Below the pieces are notes generated by a model, which searched no databases, was not told the origin of the DNA, and worked only from the letters and a program-made list of their open reading frames with translations. A program made the position numbers and the translations under genes. This document shows positions 19,438 through 28,155 of a stretch of 64,000 nt of DNA, one piece after another; within the stretch, counting starts at the first letter, position 1; each line of letters starts with the position of its first letter. Origin of the DNA: Fictibacillus norfolkensis (GTDB taxonomy: Bacteria > Bacillota > Bacilli > Bacillales > Fictibacillaceae); the NCBI RefSeq assembly GCF_014836645.1, contig NZ_JACSQM010000001.1:828282-892281 (forward strand), read 5' to 3'.

Positions 19438-20802
19438 CTATTTATCTTTTAAAGCCTCACTTGCTTCTTTACTCTTTTGGTCTGCTAATTGATCGAGCTG
19501 TTTTGCGTAGTCTTCGATTTTCAGGTTTCCTTTGATCACGTTATCTAAAATCACAGCCACTTTCGCGTTTGCTTCTTCTCCAACCTTCACGCCAGTTGGT
19601 GCTTCCCAACGTGCATCCACATAGCCTGGTACAGTTTTAACCGGCTCAACGACTGCGTTGTCTAAGTTGTCATAAGCTGTCTTGATTCCAGGCACTTCAT
19701 TGATTGCAAAGTACTCGTCTAAAATTTCAGGATCTGCGTTAACTGGAAGTGTGTTCAGGGCTTTTCCTTCTTTTTCAGCGATTTCCATACGCTTCATGAA
19801 ACCTTCTTTACCGAATGACATCCACTTAGAGAAAAGGAATGCTTCCTCAGCGTGCTTACTCGTTTTAGAGATTCCAACAAAGTCGTTCGTTACACCCGTT
19901 CTTCCACCCGGAAGACCGATGAAGTCAAAGTCGAACGTTCCTTTTTCAACAAGTGCAGGAACTCCCCAAGTGCCATCCCATTTCACAGCAACTTGTCCGT
20001 TCATCCATACTTCTTCTGGGTTCTCCCCTTTAAAGTTAGCTTTCAAGTCATCTGGAAGTGACTCGTACGCGTAGTTGTTCGTAGTGATTTCTTTTGCAAG
20101 ATTAGCTCCTGCGATGAATTCTTTTGAGTCAAGAGAGTATTGACCGTCTTTAACCGTATACCAGCCCATGTCTGGGTTAGCTGCAGCAGGATACCAGTCT
20201 GTTACGGAGAACGCGTGGTTCGTTCCAGCTACACCTTTGTTGATGTTCGTTACTTCTTTAATGGATTTCGTGTACTCTTCTAGTGAAAAACCAAACTCAG
20301 GGTAATCCAGGTTCGCTTCATTAAATAGATCTTTGTTTACTAAGTAGCCTAAGAAATGCTGGGCGAATGGAACCGCATACACTTTATCGTTGTAAGTCGC
20401 TGATTCACGAACAGCTTCTGGAATATTTGCAAAATCTTTATCTTTTTCCGTCATTTTCGTGATGTCCATCAACCAGTCGTTAGATAGTGAAGATGGAATC
20501 TGTGGAAGAGCAAAAACGTCTGGCATTTTGCCCGCACTTGCTGCTGCAGCGAGTGTACCGTTCCAGTCTGTTGGGTTAATCGACTCGTCGATCTTAACTT
20601 TAATGTTCGGATACTTTTTCTCGAACGCTTTGATCATAAGGCGCTCAAGGTTTTGTTCTTTTTCTGTACCAAGTGACCAGCTTGCATATGAGATGGTTAC
20701 GTTTTCTTTCTTGGCGTCAGTGCTTGCTTTGTCATCTGAGCTACAAGCTGCTACTGAAAATAGCAGTGCGATGATCATGAATAGTGATAATACTTTCTTC
20801 AT
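19438..20802 (-). CDS. Sugar-binding lipoprotein of an ABC importer
   Basis: A 454-aa family-1 extracellular solute-binding protein. The signal peptide ends in the lipobox SVAAC, with Cys at about residue 20, so it is lipid-anchored. The mature part starts with VTISYASWSLGTEKEQNLE and has the usual NGTLAAAASAGKMPDVFALP hinge-type segment. It is the first transporter gene of the operon. With the 986-aa fusion next to it there are two binding proteins and two permease pairs. Ligand unknown; a beta-glucan oligosaccharide is inferred from the neighbours. Confidence 0.9.
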   Translation of the reverse strand: MKKVLSLFMIIALLFSVAACSSDDKASTDAKKENVTISYASWSLGTEKEQNLERLMIKAFEKKYPNIKVKIDESINPTDWNGTLAAAASAGKMPDVFALPQIPSSLSNDWLMDITKMTEKDKDFANIPEAVRESATYNDKVYAVPFAQHFLGYLVNKDLFNEANLDYPEFGFSLEEYTKSIKEVTNINKGVAGTNHAFSVTDWYPAAANPDMGWYTVKDGQYSLDSKEFIAGANLAKEITTNNYAYESLPDDLKANFKGENPEEVWMNGQVAVKWDGTWGVPALVEKGTFDFDFIGLPGGRTGVTNDFVGISKTSKHAEEAFLFSKWMSFGKEGFMKRMEIAEKEGKALNTLPVNADPEILDEYFAINEVPGIKTAYDNLDNAVVEPVKTVPGYVDARWEAPTGVKVGEEANAKVAVILDNVIKGNLKIEDYAKQLDQLADQKSKEASEALKDK

Positions 20803-20859
20803 TACCTATCAACTCCCGATTTGATTTTTGGGGCTATTGCTATGTTGCTCCTGTAAGTG

Positions 20860-20989
20860 GTTGATTTCCGTTTCGGGTGCTTCGCTTTCCGCGTGGCAGG
20901 CGGTGAGCCCCTTGCCGCTTTGCGCCTTTAAGGGTCTCACCTGACCGCTTGTCCTAGCCGAGAGTCTTGCACCCTACACTTCAATCAAC
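20860..20989. repeat. Hairpin-rich intergenic repeat, copy 2
   Basis: A 130-bp element bounded by the inverted repeat gttgatt ... aatcaac. The interior gtgagccccttgccgctttgc and cctttaagggtctcacctga is shared exactly with copy 1. It fills most of the gap between the GH35 copy B gene and the binding-protein gene. I see no clear promoter in the rest of this gap, so I infer read-through from 23639. Confidence 0.85.
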
Positions 20990-21054
20990 TTACTCGATGA
21001 TGAGAATGATGAAATCACATCAGCAGCAACAGTTAGAAATAGCCTTGTTGGTAC

Positions 21055-23445
21055 TTATGGTTGAATAGCGTTTGCGAACGCTGGTTGAAACCGAATGGAT
21101 GCTGTTTCTTCTGTTGTTTGAATCGGCACTTTGAATGTGTGCTCTTGGACTTCCTCTATTGAAACCTCTTTGCTGTTTACAGGTTTCCAGGAGGAGGAAC
21201 GGAAGACGAATTCTTCTTCTTTTTGAACCATTTTTATTGTGAGTGAGATCTCGTCTTGTTGCTGAACCGTTTCGTAGATCTCACCCGTTCCGTATTCGAT
21301 GAACAGGTCTTCATGTAACGGTACGTTAACTGGTAACATGAGGCCGCTTCGCATTGGAATCGAGATTTCTTTTCCACCGAAAAGGGTTGTTCCGTCGTAC
21401 GTGATCGTCGTCGTCTTCTTGAATTCATCAAAGTTTTGAAGGAAGAAGAAGTCACCTTTTTCTGGTGAAGATCGAACGGTAATATCAAGCTCTTCTTCTA
21501 ATGTGAAACGACTCTCAATCCCCGCTCGTTTGGCAAGCTCAACGATGATGTCGTTTTGATAATGAAAACCGTGATCCATTCCAATACCAAACATATAGAG
21601 CTGACCTTTTCCAAGCTGTTTTTCAAATGCGATCACTTGATCCGGCTTGTCCTCGATATGAGCGAACGCTCCATCTGTTGTTTCATAGATTTCAGCTCGG
21701 TCGATCAACACGTTGTCCGCCTGATCAATCTGACCAAACACCCGGTGCTTTGTTTCTTTTACTGTTACGTTGATGTAGTCTTTTAAAATCGTGCATGGTA
21801 TGTTTTTCAGCGTTTTTGTCGGAATCGTCGGGAACAGAATAAGCTTTCCACCGTTTTCTAGATACGAGACCAGTTTTTGCTGAATGTTTTCATCCATCCA
21901 CTCTGTGGTAAACATCCAGAGAGAAGGAATTTCATTCGGATCGATTTCTTCATCATCCTGGACGCTAATCGCATCATAAATGATGTTGTTCACGCGAAGT
22001 GCTTTTGCGATGCCGTTCGCCATAAAGGTTTCACGATCACGCTGGATCTGGTCGACCATGTGTTTCGTATGCTCATCATGAAACTCTGTCATGTAATAAT
22101 CCGGATAAAAACCAAGATGCGTATCAACGACTGGCTTTGTTTGTAAAAGTGAACTCTCAAAAGTTTGAAGCATCTTTCCGATATGCTGAATCACCGGATA
22201 GTGCGGATTTTTCTGACCTGACTTCGTGAGTGGCGCCTGCCAATCGTGACGTCGGCCGAACAAACCGATGTTTTCGTAGTTCTCACCCGCACCGAACATG
22301 TAATAGTTCACGCCGTTCATCCCGTCCGCGATACATAACCGCGTTGTCAGATCAAACGTTGTCGGTTGAAGCTTCGGCTTGTCGTGAATGCTTCCGCCTT
22401 GAAACTCTGCTGAGAAAAGCGGCTGCTCTTTCCATTGAATCGCTTTTGTAAAGGCGTTTGCTAAAACGATATCCACATAGCTATCGTACTCGATGTTGCC
22501 GATATAATAATCACCAGCCATGAGTGTGTTCTCAATTTTAGCGGTTTCGAGCAACTGCGAAATGCCGATCGGATACATCGTTCCGCGCTTTAAGATATCG
22601 ATTCCATGAAAGCCATGAATGTTCACGACGAACGGAACGTCGATGCCTTTATCTTCTGCTGACTTTTTCAGATGCTCGATGAAACGCTTGTAGTGCTGTC
22701 TTAAAAAGAGTCCAAATTCATTTCTTAGAGCGTGAGCGTAGATCGCTTCAGGCTTTTTCGTCATGTTTTCCGCGAACGACCGAATCTCGCTAAACGGGAT
22801 GCGGAAAGTTTCTTGAAACGATTGCTCTGTATAGTTTGTTCTCAGATGTTGTTCAAACTCTTGTAGTGTCGAAGTGTTGAAATCAGGTTGGTTCGTTACC
22901 CAGTGAAACATCCCTACTTCGTTATCGAGCTGGAATAAGATAACCGGACCGCCATTCGTTATGAGAAATGGCTTAATAACAGCACACACTTTTTCATACC
23001 AAAGCTCTGTTTTTTCTAAAAACGTTGGGTGACTGTAACTCACGACTCGAGTCGGGTGAATCTCGCCAACGTTTGTTTTCGCTACTGCTTCGGGGTAATT
23101 ATCGATAAACCATGTTGGAACCCCATGATCCACGATTTCTGCCATCACATATGGACCCGGACGGACTAAGCAGTACATCCCCTCGTCTTTTACGAGCTGC
23201 AGAAATGTTTGTAGATCACGTTCTGGGCGAGAAGTTCCGGTAAGGTCCGTAACTCCTTCCTCATACTCATGAAAAATCCACGGCACGTACGTGCTGATCA
23301 TGTTCGCGCCCGCTTCTTTTACCTGTTGGATGCGCTCGCGCCAATCTTGCTTCGGAATTCGAAAGTAGTGGAGTTCTCCTCCGAACAAGAAGACCTCCTG
23401 ACCGTCCACGATCACTTTCTCATCTTTTATAGCTATGTTCTTCAT
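21055..23445 (-). CDS. GH35 family glycoside hydrolase, copy B
   Basis: A 796-aa cytoplasmic GH35-type enzyme, homologous along its length to copy A. Shared hallmarks include GGELHYFRIPKQDW, VPFVVNIHG, YPIGISQLLET and DYYMTEF. Likely acid/base E176 in ILFQLDNEVGMF; likely nucleophile E347 in FSAEFQGG. Start after GAGGTG. It is the promoter-proximal gene of the operon, under cre and LacI-type operator control. Two divergent GH35 paralogues in one operon suggest different chain lengths or linkages; galactosidase activity should not be assumed. Confidence 0.87.
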   Translation of the reverse strand: MKNIAIKDEKVIVDGQEVFLFGGELHYFRIPKQDWRERIQQVKEAGANMISTYVPWIFHEYEEGVTDLTGTSRPERDLQTFLQLVKDEGMYCLVRPGPYVMAEIVDHGVPTWFIDNYPEAVAKTNVGEIHPTRVVSYSHPTFLEKTELWYEKVCAVIKPFLITNGGPVILFQLDNEVGMFHWVTNQPDFNTSTLQEFEQHLRTNYTEQSFQETFRIPFSEIRSFAENMTKKPEAIYAHALRNEFGLFLRQHYKRFIEHLKKSAEDKGIDVPFVVNIHGFHGIDILKRGTMYPIGISQLLETAKIENTLMAGDYYIGNIEYDSYVDIVLANAFTKAIQWKEQPLFSAEFQGGSIHDKPKLQPTTFDLTTRLCIADGMNGVNYYMFGAGENYENIGLFGRRHDWQAPLTKSGQKNPHYPVIQHIGKMLQTFESSLLQTKPVVDTHLGFYPDYYMTEFHDEHTKHMVDQIQRDRETFMANGIAKALRVNNIIYDAISVQDDEEIDPNEIPSLWMFTTEWMDENIQQKLVSYLENGGKLILFPTIPTKTLKNIPCTILKDYINVTVKETKHRVFGQIDQADNVLIDRAEIYETTDGAFAHIEDKPDQVIAFEKQLGKGQLYMFGIGMDHGFHYQNDIIVELAKRAGIESRFTLEEELDITVRSSPEKGDFFFLQNFDEFKKTTTITYDGTTLFGGKEISIPMRSGLMLPVNVPLHEDLFIEYGTGEIYETVQQQDEISLTIKMVQKEEEFVFRSSSWKPVNSKEVSIEEVQEHTFKVPIQTTEETASIRFQPAFANAIQP

Positions 23446-23529
23446 AAATCACCTCTTCATCCGGTAAACCGGGGTACTGGAGTAAAAAATAGTTTAAATC
23501 ATGTGGTTGATGCGTTTGGGTATAGCAGT

Positions 23530-23543
23530 TCGAAACGTTTCGA
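23530..23543 (-). promoter_or_regulatory. LacI-type operator (identical core to that at 2159)
   Basis: tcgaaacgtttcga, a perfect 14-bp palindrome, lies about 96 nt downstream of the predicted start of transcription. A weaker copy, ataaacgttttgat, is near 23575. Confidence 0.8.
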
Positions 23544-23623
23544 TATTATACAAAAAAATAGGGTTTTCGGTAGATATAAACGTTTTGATTGTTGCTCGAT
23601 ACCAAAAATCCTCATTTTTCCAA

Positions 23624-23637
23624 TAGAAACGTTTCAC
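23624..23637 (-). promoter_or_regulatory. LacI-type operator at the transcription start
   Basis: tagaaacgtttcac contains the core gaaacgtttc of the other operators and covers roughly +2 to +15 of the predicted transcript. Together with 23530-23543 it could support repressor looping. Confidence 0.7.
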
Positions 23638-23645
23638 TTTTCAAT

Positions 23646-23674
23646 ATTATAATCTAACTTGTAAACGGTTACAA
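23646..23674 (-). promoter_or_regulatory. SigA promoter of the large operon with perfect cre
   Basis: Read on the minus strand: TTGTAA (23674-23669), 17-nt spacer, TATAAT (23651-23646). The cre ttgtaaacggttacaa (23659-23674) fits the consensus fully and overlaps the -35 and spacer, predicting direct CcpA repression. The stretch 23675-23867 up to the next gene is AT-rich with nothing else I can name. Confidence 0.8.
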
Positions 23675-23867
23675 TATAATTTTCTAAAAATTGTGACGTG
23701 CTATAAGTGAATTTCGTTGATCTATTAGTAATATTGGAGTTTAGGATTGGCGAATTATAAATTTAATATATATAGGTGTATAAAGTAATCTTTATGAAGT
23801 CTGAATACCTTGTGCTATTCTTGAACTATCTATTTATTCCATAATTAAGAAAGGTTTAGGTTTTTTT

Positions 23868-24245
23868 ATGGCTGCGAAATTAATCAGTATACTTCTAACC
23901 ATTCTATTCATTTCTCTTTTATCACTAATTTTTGTAGGGATTGACATACCTTTTCCCACAACTATAATCATGCTTCTTTTATTATCCAACGCCATCATCG
24001 CGTTCTTTTCTATTTTTATACAACGTGTCACTATTAAACGCTATAACAATAGTTTTGTTACAAACAAAAAAGATGTTCTCTCACTAATAAACAAATATAC
24101 TACATTTGCTTTTTACGGTCTGAACCATGCTGTTCAATCCGCGCTAAGCCTAATACCATTTATCATCAACAAATTGTTGGCTCTCCTTTTCTTTTTTCTG
24201 CTACTAGTCAACTGGTTGATCCTTCTAGTTATGTTTAATGGATAA
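23868..24245 (+). CDS. Small integral membrane protein, unknown function
   Basis: A 125-aa protein with about four hydrophobic segments (about 5-27, 29-51, 82-97, 99-121) separated by a short basic loop (TIKRYNNS, NKKDV). The ribosome site is weak (AAAGGT). Base composition is more AT-rich than the flanking sugar genes. I recognise no family. It could be coexpressed with the next small membrane protein. Confidence 0.6.
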   Translation: MAAKLISILLTILFISLLSLIFVGIDIPFPTTIIMLLLLSNAIIAFFSIFIQRVTIKRYNNSFVTNKKDVLSLINKYTTFAFYGLNHAVQSALSLIPFIINKLLALLFFFLLLVNWLILLVMFNG

Positions 24246-24337
24246 TTTAAAAGATTAAGAGTAGTCTTGTACACTTCATCACATCATACTTAATTTTACT
24301 TAATTTTAAATACCAGATGTCTCAAGGAGAATTGCCC

Positions 24338-24550
24338 ATGAACAAAACCTTTTCATTAAAACGAGGGTTTTCATTTTTAGGGAAAGCCAACATAGTCTTG
24401 CTAGCGATGATTGGTTTACTACTACTAAACAAAGGGAGCTGGATTGACGATGGTCAAAAATATCTCATCCTGTTCATTACGATATCAGAAGCGATGATTC
24501 TCTTATTAACGTTAGCCAGTTGCTTACCTCAAAAGAGTAAACAACGATAG
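24338..24550 (+). CDS. Small membrane protein, unknown function
   Basis: A 70-aa protein with two hydrophobic segments (about 18-33 and 42-60) and a basic tail. The start at 24338 is chosen because AAGGAG lies 8 nt ahead; a longer frame from 24317 would contain that site. It ends at a strong bidirectional terminator. No family recognised. Confidence 0.6.
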   Translation: MNKTFSLKRGFSFLGKANIVLLAMIGLLLLNKGSWIDDGQKYLILFITISEAMILLLTLASCLPQKSKQR

Positions 24551-24558
24551 AAAAAGAC

Positions 24559-24596
24559 AAGCTGACTCTTTTCCCAGAGTCAGCTTTTCTTTTTAA
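24559..24596. terminator. Bidirectional terminator
   Basis: A 10-bp perfect stem (agctgactct / agagtcagct) with T-rich flanks on both strands separates convergent genes. It overlaps the end of the ROK kinase gene. Confidence 0.85.
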
Positions 24597-25467
24597 TAGT
24601 ATACGCTTGCCTAGCCAGCGCTAATGCCCCGCACAAACCTGCATTGTCACCTAAATCAGGCGGTACAATATACTTATCAATTTGATCCAGTACATTTTCG
24701 TGTTGAATGTAGCCGTTTAACAGTTGGACCACCCCTTTACGTACGAGCGGAAATAAGTGTTCTTGTTTCATAACACCACCGCCGATCACTATTCGTTTTG
24801 GGGAGAGCACCAGAATATAGTTCACAAGAGCTTGTGCGAGATAATAAGCTTCTAGCTCCCAAACCTCTATATCCGACGCAAGCTCCACGCCCTTCTTGCC
24901 CCAGCGGGCTTCGATTGCGGGACCTGACGCCATCCCTTCTAGACAATCACCATGAAACGGACAGCTTCCCGTAAAGTGATCTTCATCATGCCTACGGACG
25001 AGAATGTGGCCCATCTCCGGATGAAGCATCCCGTGTACCAGCTTTCCTTCCGAAACGGCCCCTACACCAATTCCAGTTCCGACTGTCATATACAGACAGC
25101 TATCTAGTCCTTTTGCGGCACCCCAAAGAGATTCACCTAGAGCGGCAGCATTCACATCCGTATCAAATCCGATTGGAACATGGAAATGCTTCTTCAGCTC
25201 ACCTACTAGATTATACTGATTCCAATGTTCTTTCGGCGTACTTGTTATGTATCCATAAGTAGGACTTGAAACATTTAAATCAACCGGTCCGAATGAACCA
25301 ACTCCTAGAGCATCCACCTTTTTTTCCTTAAAATAATCAACAACGTGTCTCATCGTTTCTTCAGGGGTTGTTGTCGGAATAGAGATTCTTTCAATAACCT
25401 CCCCGTTCTCATTTCCGATTCCACACACAAACTTAGTGCCGCCTGCTTCAATTGCGCCTAATATCAC
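24580..25467 (-). CDS. ROK family fructokinase/mannokinase
   Basis: A 295-aa ROK kinase like the Bacillus YdhR/GmuE group. N-terminal ATP site GAIEAGGTKFVCGIG, catalytic Asp in GFDTDVNAAALGE, TVGTGIGVG, and zinc-binding CPFHGDCLEGMASGPA. The group phosphorylates fructose and often mannose at C6. With a GH38 alpha-mannosidase nearby and manA further on, I infer mannose to mannose-6-phosphate. The start is GTG after AAGGAG. It follows the DUF4127 gene by 6 bp. Confidence 0.87.
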   Translation of the reverse strand: MILGAIEAGGTKFVCGIGNENGEVIERISIPTTTPEETMRHVVDYFKEKKVDALGVGSFGPVDLNVSSPTYGYITSTPKEHWNQYNLVGELKKHFHVPIGFDTDVNAAALGESLWGAAKGLDSCLYMTVGTGIGVGAVSEGKLVHGMLHPEMGHILVRRHDEDHFTGSCPFHGDCLEGMASGPAIEARWGKKGVELASDIEVWELEAYYLAQALVNYILVLSPKRIVIGGGVMKQEHLFPLVRKGVVQLLNGYIQHENVLDQIDKYIVPPDLGDNAGLCGALALARQAYTIKKKS

Positions 25468-25473
25468 AAAAAA

Positions 25474-27006
25474 TCACTCCTTACCCGTAGCATCCTTAAT
25501 ATCAAATGAAAGACCGCATTCAAACATTCGATTCCATGGAGCAAATGTTTTCAAATTATTGATTTTAAACTTTTTAAAACTATGAAGAATCTGCTCATTA
25601 AATCTGGTTAACATACGATTATTACGTTCTTCATTCACACGAACCGCTTCATCTTTTAAATCAAAATAATTCAAATCATACTTCGGCAGAAAATCTGTGT
25701 TCATTTCCATTCGAATCTCTGCTTGATAAAAATAATCATCAAAAAGGTGGTAGATAATGTTTGCTTGAATCTGCTTCTGTTTCCCATCAGCACCTAACAC
25801 ACCTTGGCAGATTGTTGTGCCTAGCGTATTACAGTTCGTATTCCATCCTTTGTATGACACAAGCTGATCAAGAATACCCTCTTCATCTAAAAGGGTGATC
25901 AACTCGCGGTCTCCGCCATTGGCATATGCGGAATCCGCCACAATCACTTTTTTTCCTGAGTCGATAAAATGTTTAATCTGATCCACAAACGAGAGCATAT
26001 TTCTGAAACTGGTGTATGTAATGTCTTTTACATCTTGTTCCCATGATTCTTGCATCACACGGCCTGGCGTATTATAAGCGAGCACCAGATCGGCATCCTC
26101 AGCACGATCCACCAACCGACACCCTGCTGCTAAGACATGCGCTTTTAAACTTTCTGAAAAAGGCCGATCTTCATACATCGGCACAAGCTGCGGGCCGAGC
26201 GTACTGCTCCAAATTGGAAAAATTTTAGGTTTCTGACCTCGTATATCATTGTAAACTCGAGACAGTAATGTAGCCCCTACTTCATCTGCACCAGGATACA
26301 TGTGAACATTTTTATATAAACGAAGCTGTTCTCGTTTTATCACCACAGCACTTTGATCAATCGCCGTATATCCGTATTCAGAACTGTCATCCTGCGGAAT
26401 CGACAAAAATGTCAGCACGCCTTCCTTAACCAAATCTAGCATTTGTACATTAATGTTCGAATTGAAGGCACGTCTCGTCTCATAGTCTTCAACATACTCT
26501 TTTGGCAGCTTAGCCTTGATCTCTCTAAGCTGTTCCGCCTCATCCTCAGTTAACATTTCCCGCTTCTCTTTATCCAACAAATAAGAGCGTAAAAACAACT
26601 CACCGCCCCAGTGTTCATAATAATCGGGTTCCTCATCACTCGAACTGTATTTTGGCGTGCGCATGACCAAATTCGATGCATAGATTCCTAGATTCGGATG
26701 ATCATGACGCAACGAGCGTAAGCGTTCCACCCATACCGCACTCTCTTTTTCGGTCAAATAATGAAGTCTGGATGGAAGCAGCCCGCCGTAAACCAACATA
26801 TCAATGCTTAAAATAAGAGCGTCCACTTTTCCGGCTAGATTTCTTAGCCAGTTCCATAATTCTTCTGTATTCGCAGCCTTCTTTTTATACCCTAATAGTT
26901 CAGGAACAGGAACAAACAATTCTACATCATCTGAAGACTCCGCAATCATCTGAACATACGTGATGTTGCAAGGACGTTCATCTATTGGTAAATAAGCAAT
27001 CTTCAT
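25474..27006 (-). CDS. DUF4127 family protein
   Basis: A 510-aa cytoplasmic protein starting with KIAYLPIDERPCN, the hallmark of DUF4127. Conserved blocks are LILSIDMLVYGGLLPSR, NLVMRTPKYSSS, FLSIPQDDSSEYGYTA, DLVLAYNTPGR, VIVADSAYANGGD and GWNTNCNTLGTTI. Many polar conserved residues (DERP, QDD, DxAxxNG) suggest an enzyme, but I know of no assigned reaction. Usually found beside sugar-catabolic genes; here between a CE7 esterase and a ROK kinase in one operon. Confidence 0.85.
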   Translation of the reverse strand: MKIAYLPIDERPCNITYVQMIAESSDDVELFVPVPELLGYKKKAANTEELWNWLRNLAGKVDALILSIDMLVYGGLLPSRLHYLTEKESAVWVERLRSLRHDHPNLGIYASNLVMRTPKYSSSDEEPDYYEHWGGELFLRSYLLDKEKREMLTEDEAEQLREIKAKLPKEYVEDYETRRAFNSNINVQMLDLVKEGVLTFLSIPQDDSSEYGYTAIDQSAVVIKREQLRLYKNVHMYPGADEVGATLLSRVYNDIRGQKPKIFPIWSSTLGPQLVPMYEDRPFSESLKAHVLAAGCRLVDRAEDADLVLAYNTPGRVMQESWEQDVKDITYTSFRNMLSFVDQIKHFIDSGKKVIVADSAYANGGDRELITLLDEEGILDQLVSYKGWNTNCNTLGTTICQGVLGADGKQKQIQANIIYHLFDDYFYQAEIRMEMNTDFLPKYDLNYFDLKDEAVRVNEERNNRMLTRFNEQILHSFKKFKINNLKTFAPWNRMFECGLSFDIKDATGKE

Positions 27007-27024
27007 GCATTTATCCTTCTTTCG

Positions 27025-27984
27025 CTACATACTTTTTATATAAGAATGAATAAATTTCAGCTTTTCTTCTTCATGAATCATAGGAACTTCGTGGCCGTAT
27101 TTACGGTACGTTCTAATTTCCTTTGGCCCGTCTAAATGATGATACAAAGCAAAAGCGCTTAACGGTGGACATACGGGATCGATCATTCCCACGGATAAAA
27201 GGACCGGACACGTTACAGAGCTTGCTAGATTCATCGCGTCCACATAACTAAGCGTTTCAAAGACTTTAACTGATGTTTGATGCAACGGATCGTGAACTTT
27301 AAAATAATGCGAAATCTCTGTATAAGGTCCTTCTGCAGCAAGTCCAACGGAGCGTTCGAAGTCCGTCAGAAACGGGATGTCGCATAACGTTAAAAGGATG
27401 TCCTCCTGTAAAGCAGCAGCGGCAATGGCCAATCCTCCACCCTGACTGCCACCTTCCAGATAAACGTCCCTTTTTCCAGACAGCTGCCGAACAACGTCAA
27501 CACTTCGGTAACAATCCATGTAAACGTATGTGTAATAATATTGATTTCGATCGAAAACCCCCTGCATGAGCCAACCCGCTGCTCCGCCATTTTCATAGGA
27601 ATTCTTATCCGCGGATTTCACACTCTGTCCTCTTACATCCACTAATAAAACCGGTATCCCCTGAATCACATGCTTAAACGTATAATGCGGCTGCAGCGTG
27701 TTCCAGTTGTAGCCATGAAAGATGACTACAGCTGGTGCATCGTCTTTCACAACTTCTGGTGTCACGTATACACCGTGGATACGTGAATTGCGAAATCCGT
27801 CAAAAGCCACATCATAGACTTTTACACCTGGAACGCTGTATGACCGCTCCTTTACTTCTACATTCAGCGGATATTCCTGATTTTCAACTTTTAACCCATT
27901 CCAAAATGCATCAAAATCAGCTATTTTTGTCTGCTGAGGTTTGTAATTTCGCAGTTGTTCCATCGCTCCATCGTATGCGTTCAT
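27025..27984 (-). CDS. CE7 family acetyl esterase (acetylxylan esterase / cephalosporin C deacetylase-like)
   Basis: A 319-aa alpha/beta hydrolase of the AXE1 type. Catalytic triad candidates are S180 in LEGGSQGG, D268 in SVGMIDPVCPP and H297 in YGHE; the family motif RGQS is at about 118-121. It removes acetyl groups from oligosaccharides in the cytoplasm. It probably deacetylates imported sugars, such as acetylated mannan or xylan fragments, before hydrolysis and phosphorylation. First gene of a three-gene operon, preceded by a hairpin. Confidence 0.87.
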   Translation of the reverse strand: MNAYDGAMEQLRNYKPQQTKIADFDAFWNGLKVENQEYPLNVEVKERSYSVPGVKVYDVAFDGFRNSRIHGVYVTPEVVKDDAPAVVIFHGYNWNTLQPHYTFKHVIQGIPVLLVDVRGQSVKSADKNSYENGGAAGWLMQGVFDRNQYYYTYVYMDCYRSVDVVRQLSGKRDVYLEGGSQGGGLAIAAAALQEDILLTLCDIPFLTDFERSVGLAAEGPYTEISHYFKVHDPLHQTSVKVFETLSYVDAMNLASSVTCPVLLSVGMIDPVCPPLSAFALYHHLDGPKEIRTYRKYGHEVPMIHEEEKLKFIHSYIKSM

Positions 27985-28005
27985 AACTGTTCACCCTTCA
28001 TACGT

Positions 28006-28043
28006 AAAAAGGAGAAAATATTTTGTAGTGTCATATTTTCTCC
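28006..28043 (-). terminator. Hairpin with T-tail upstream of the esterase operon
   Basis: An 11-bp perfect stem (ggagaaaatat / atattttctcc); on the minus strand it is followed by ttttt. It lies only 22 bp before the esterase start, so it would stop upstream transcripts or act as an attenuator for the esterase operon. Confidence 0.6.
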
Positions 28044-28155
28044 CTTTCTTTTCAATTTGTTTCTATAGAAAGTTGGCTGTTGCAAATGTGCGTTTTTCGA
28101 GCCAGGTGTTCAGCAGTTTACAAGTTTTTTTGCTTAAACTCTGCATGCAGTTTGT

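Noticed and set aside
20803..21054. Independent promoter for the binding-protein gene
   Set aside because: No TTGACA/TATAAT-like pair with proper spacing outside the hairpin repeat; read-through from the upstream GH35 promoter is simpler.
21234..21488. 84-aa frame on the minus strand inside the GH35 gene
   Set aside because: Same-strand out-of-frame shadow of the GH35 copy B gene.
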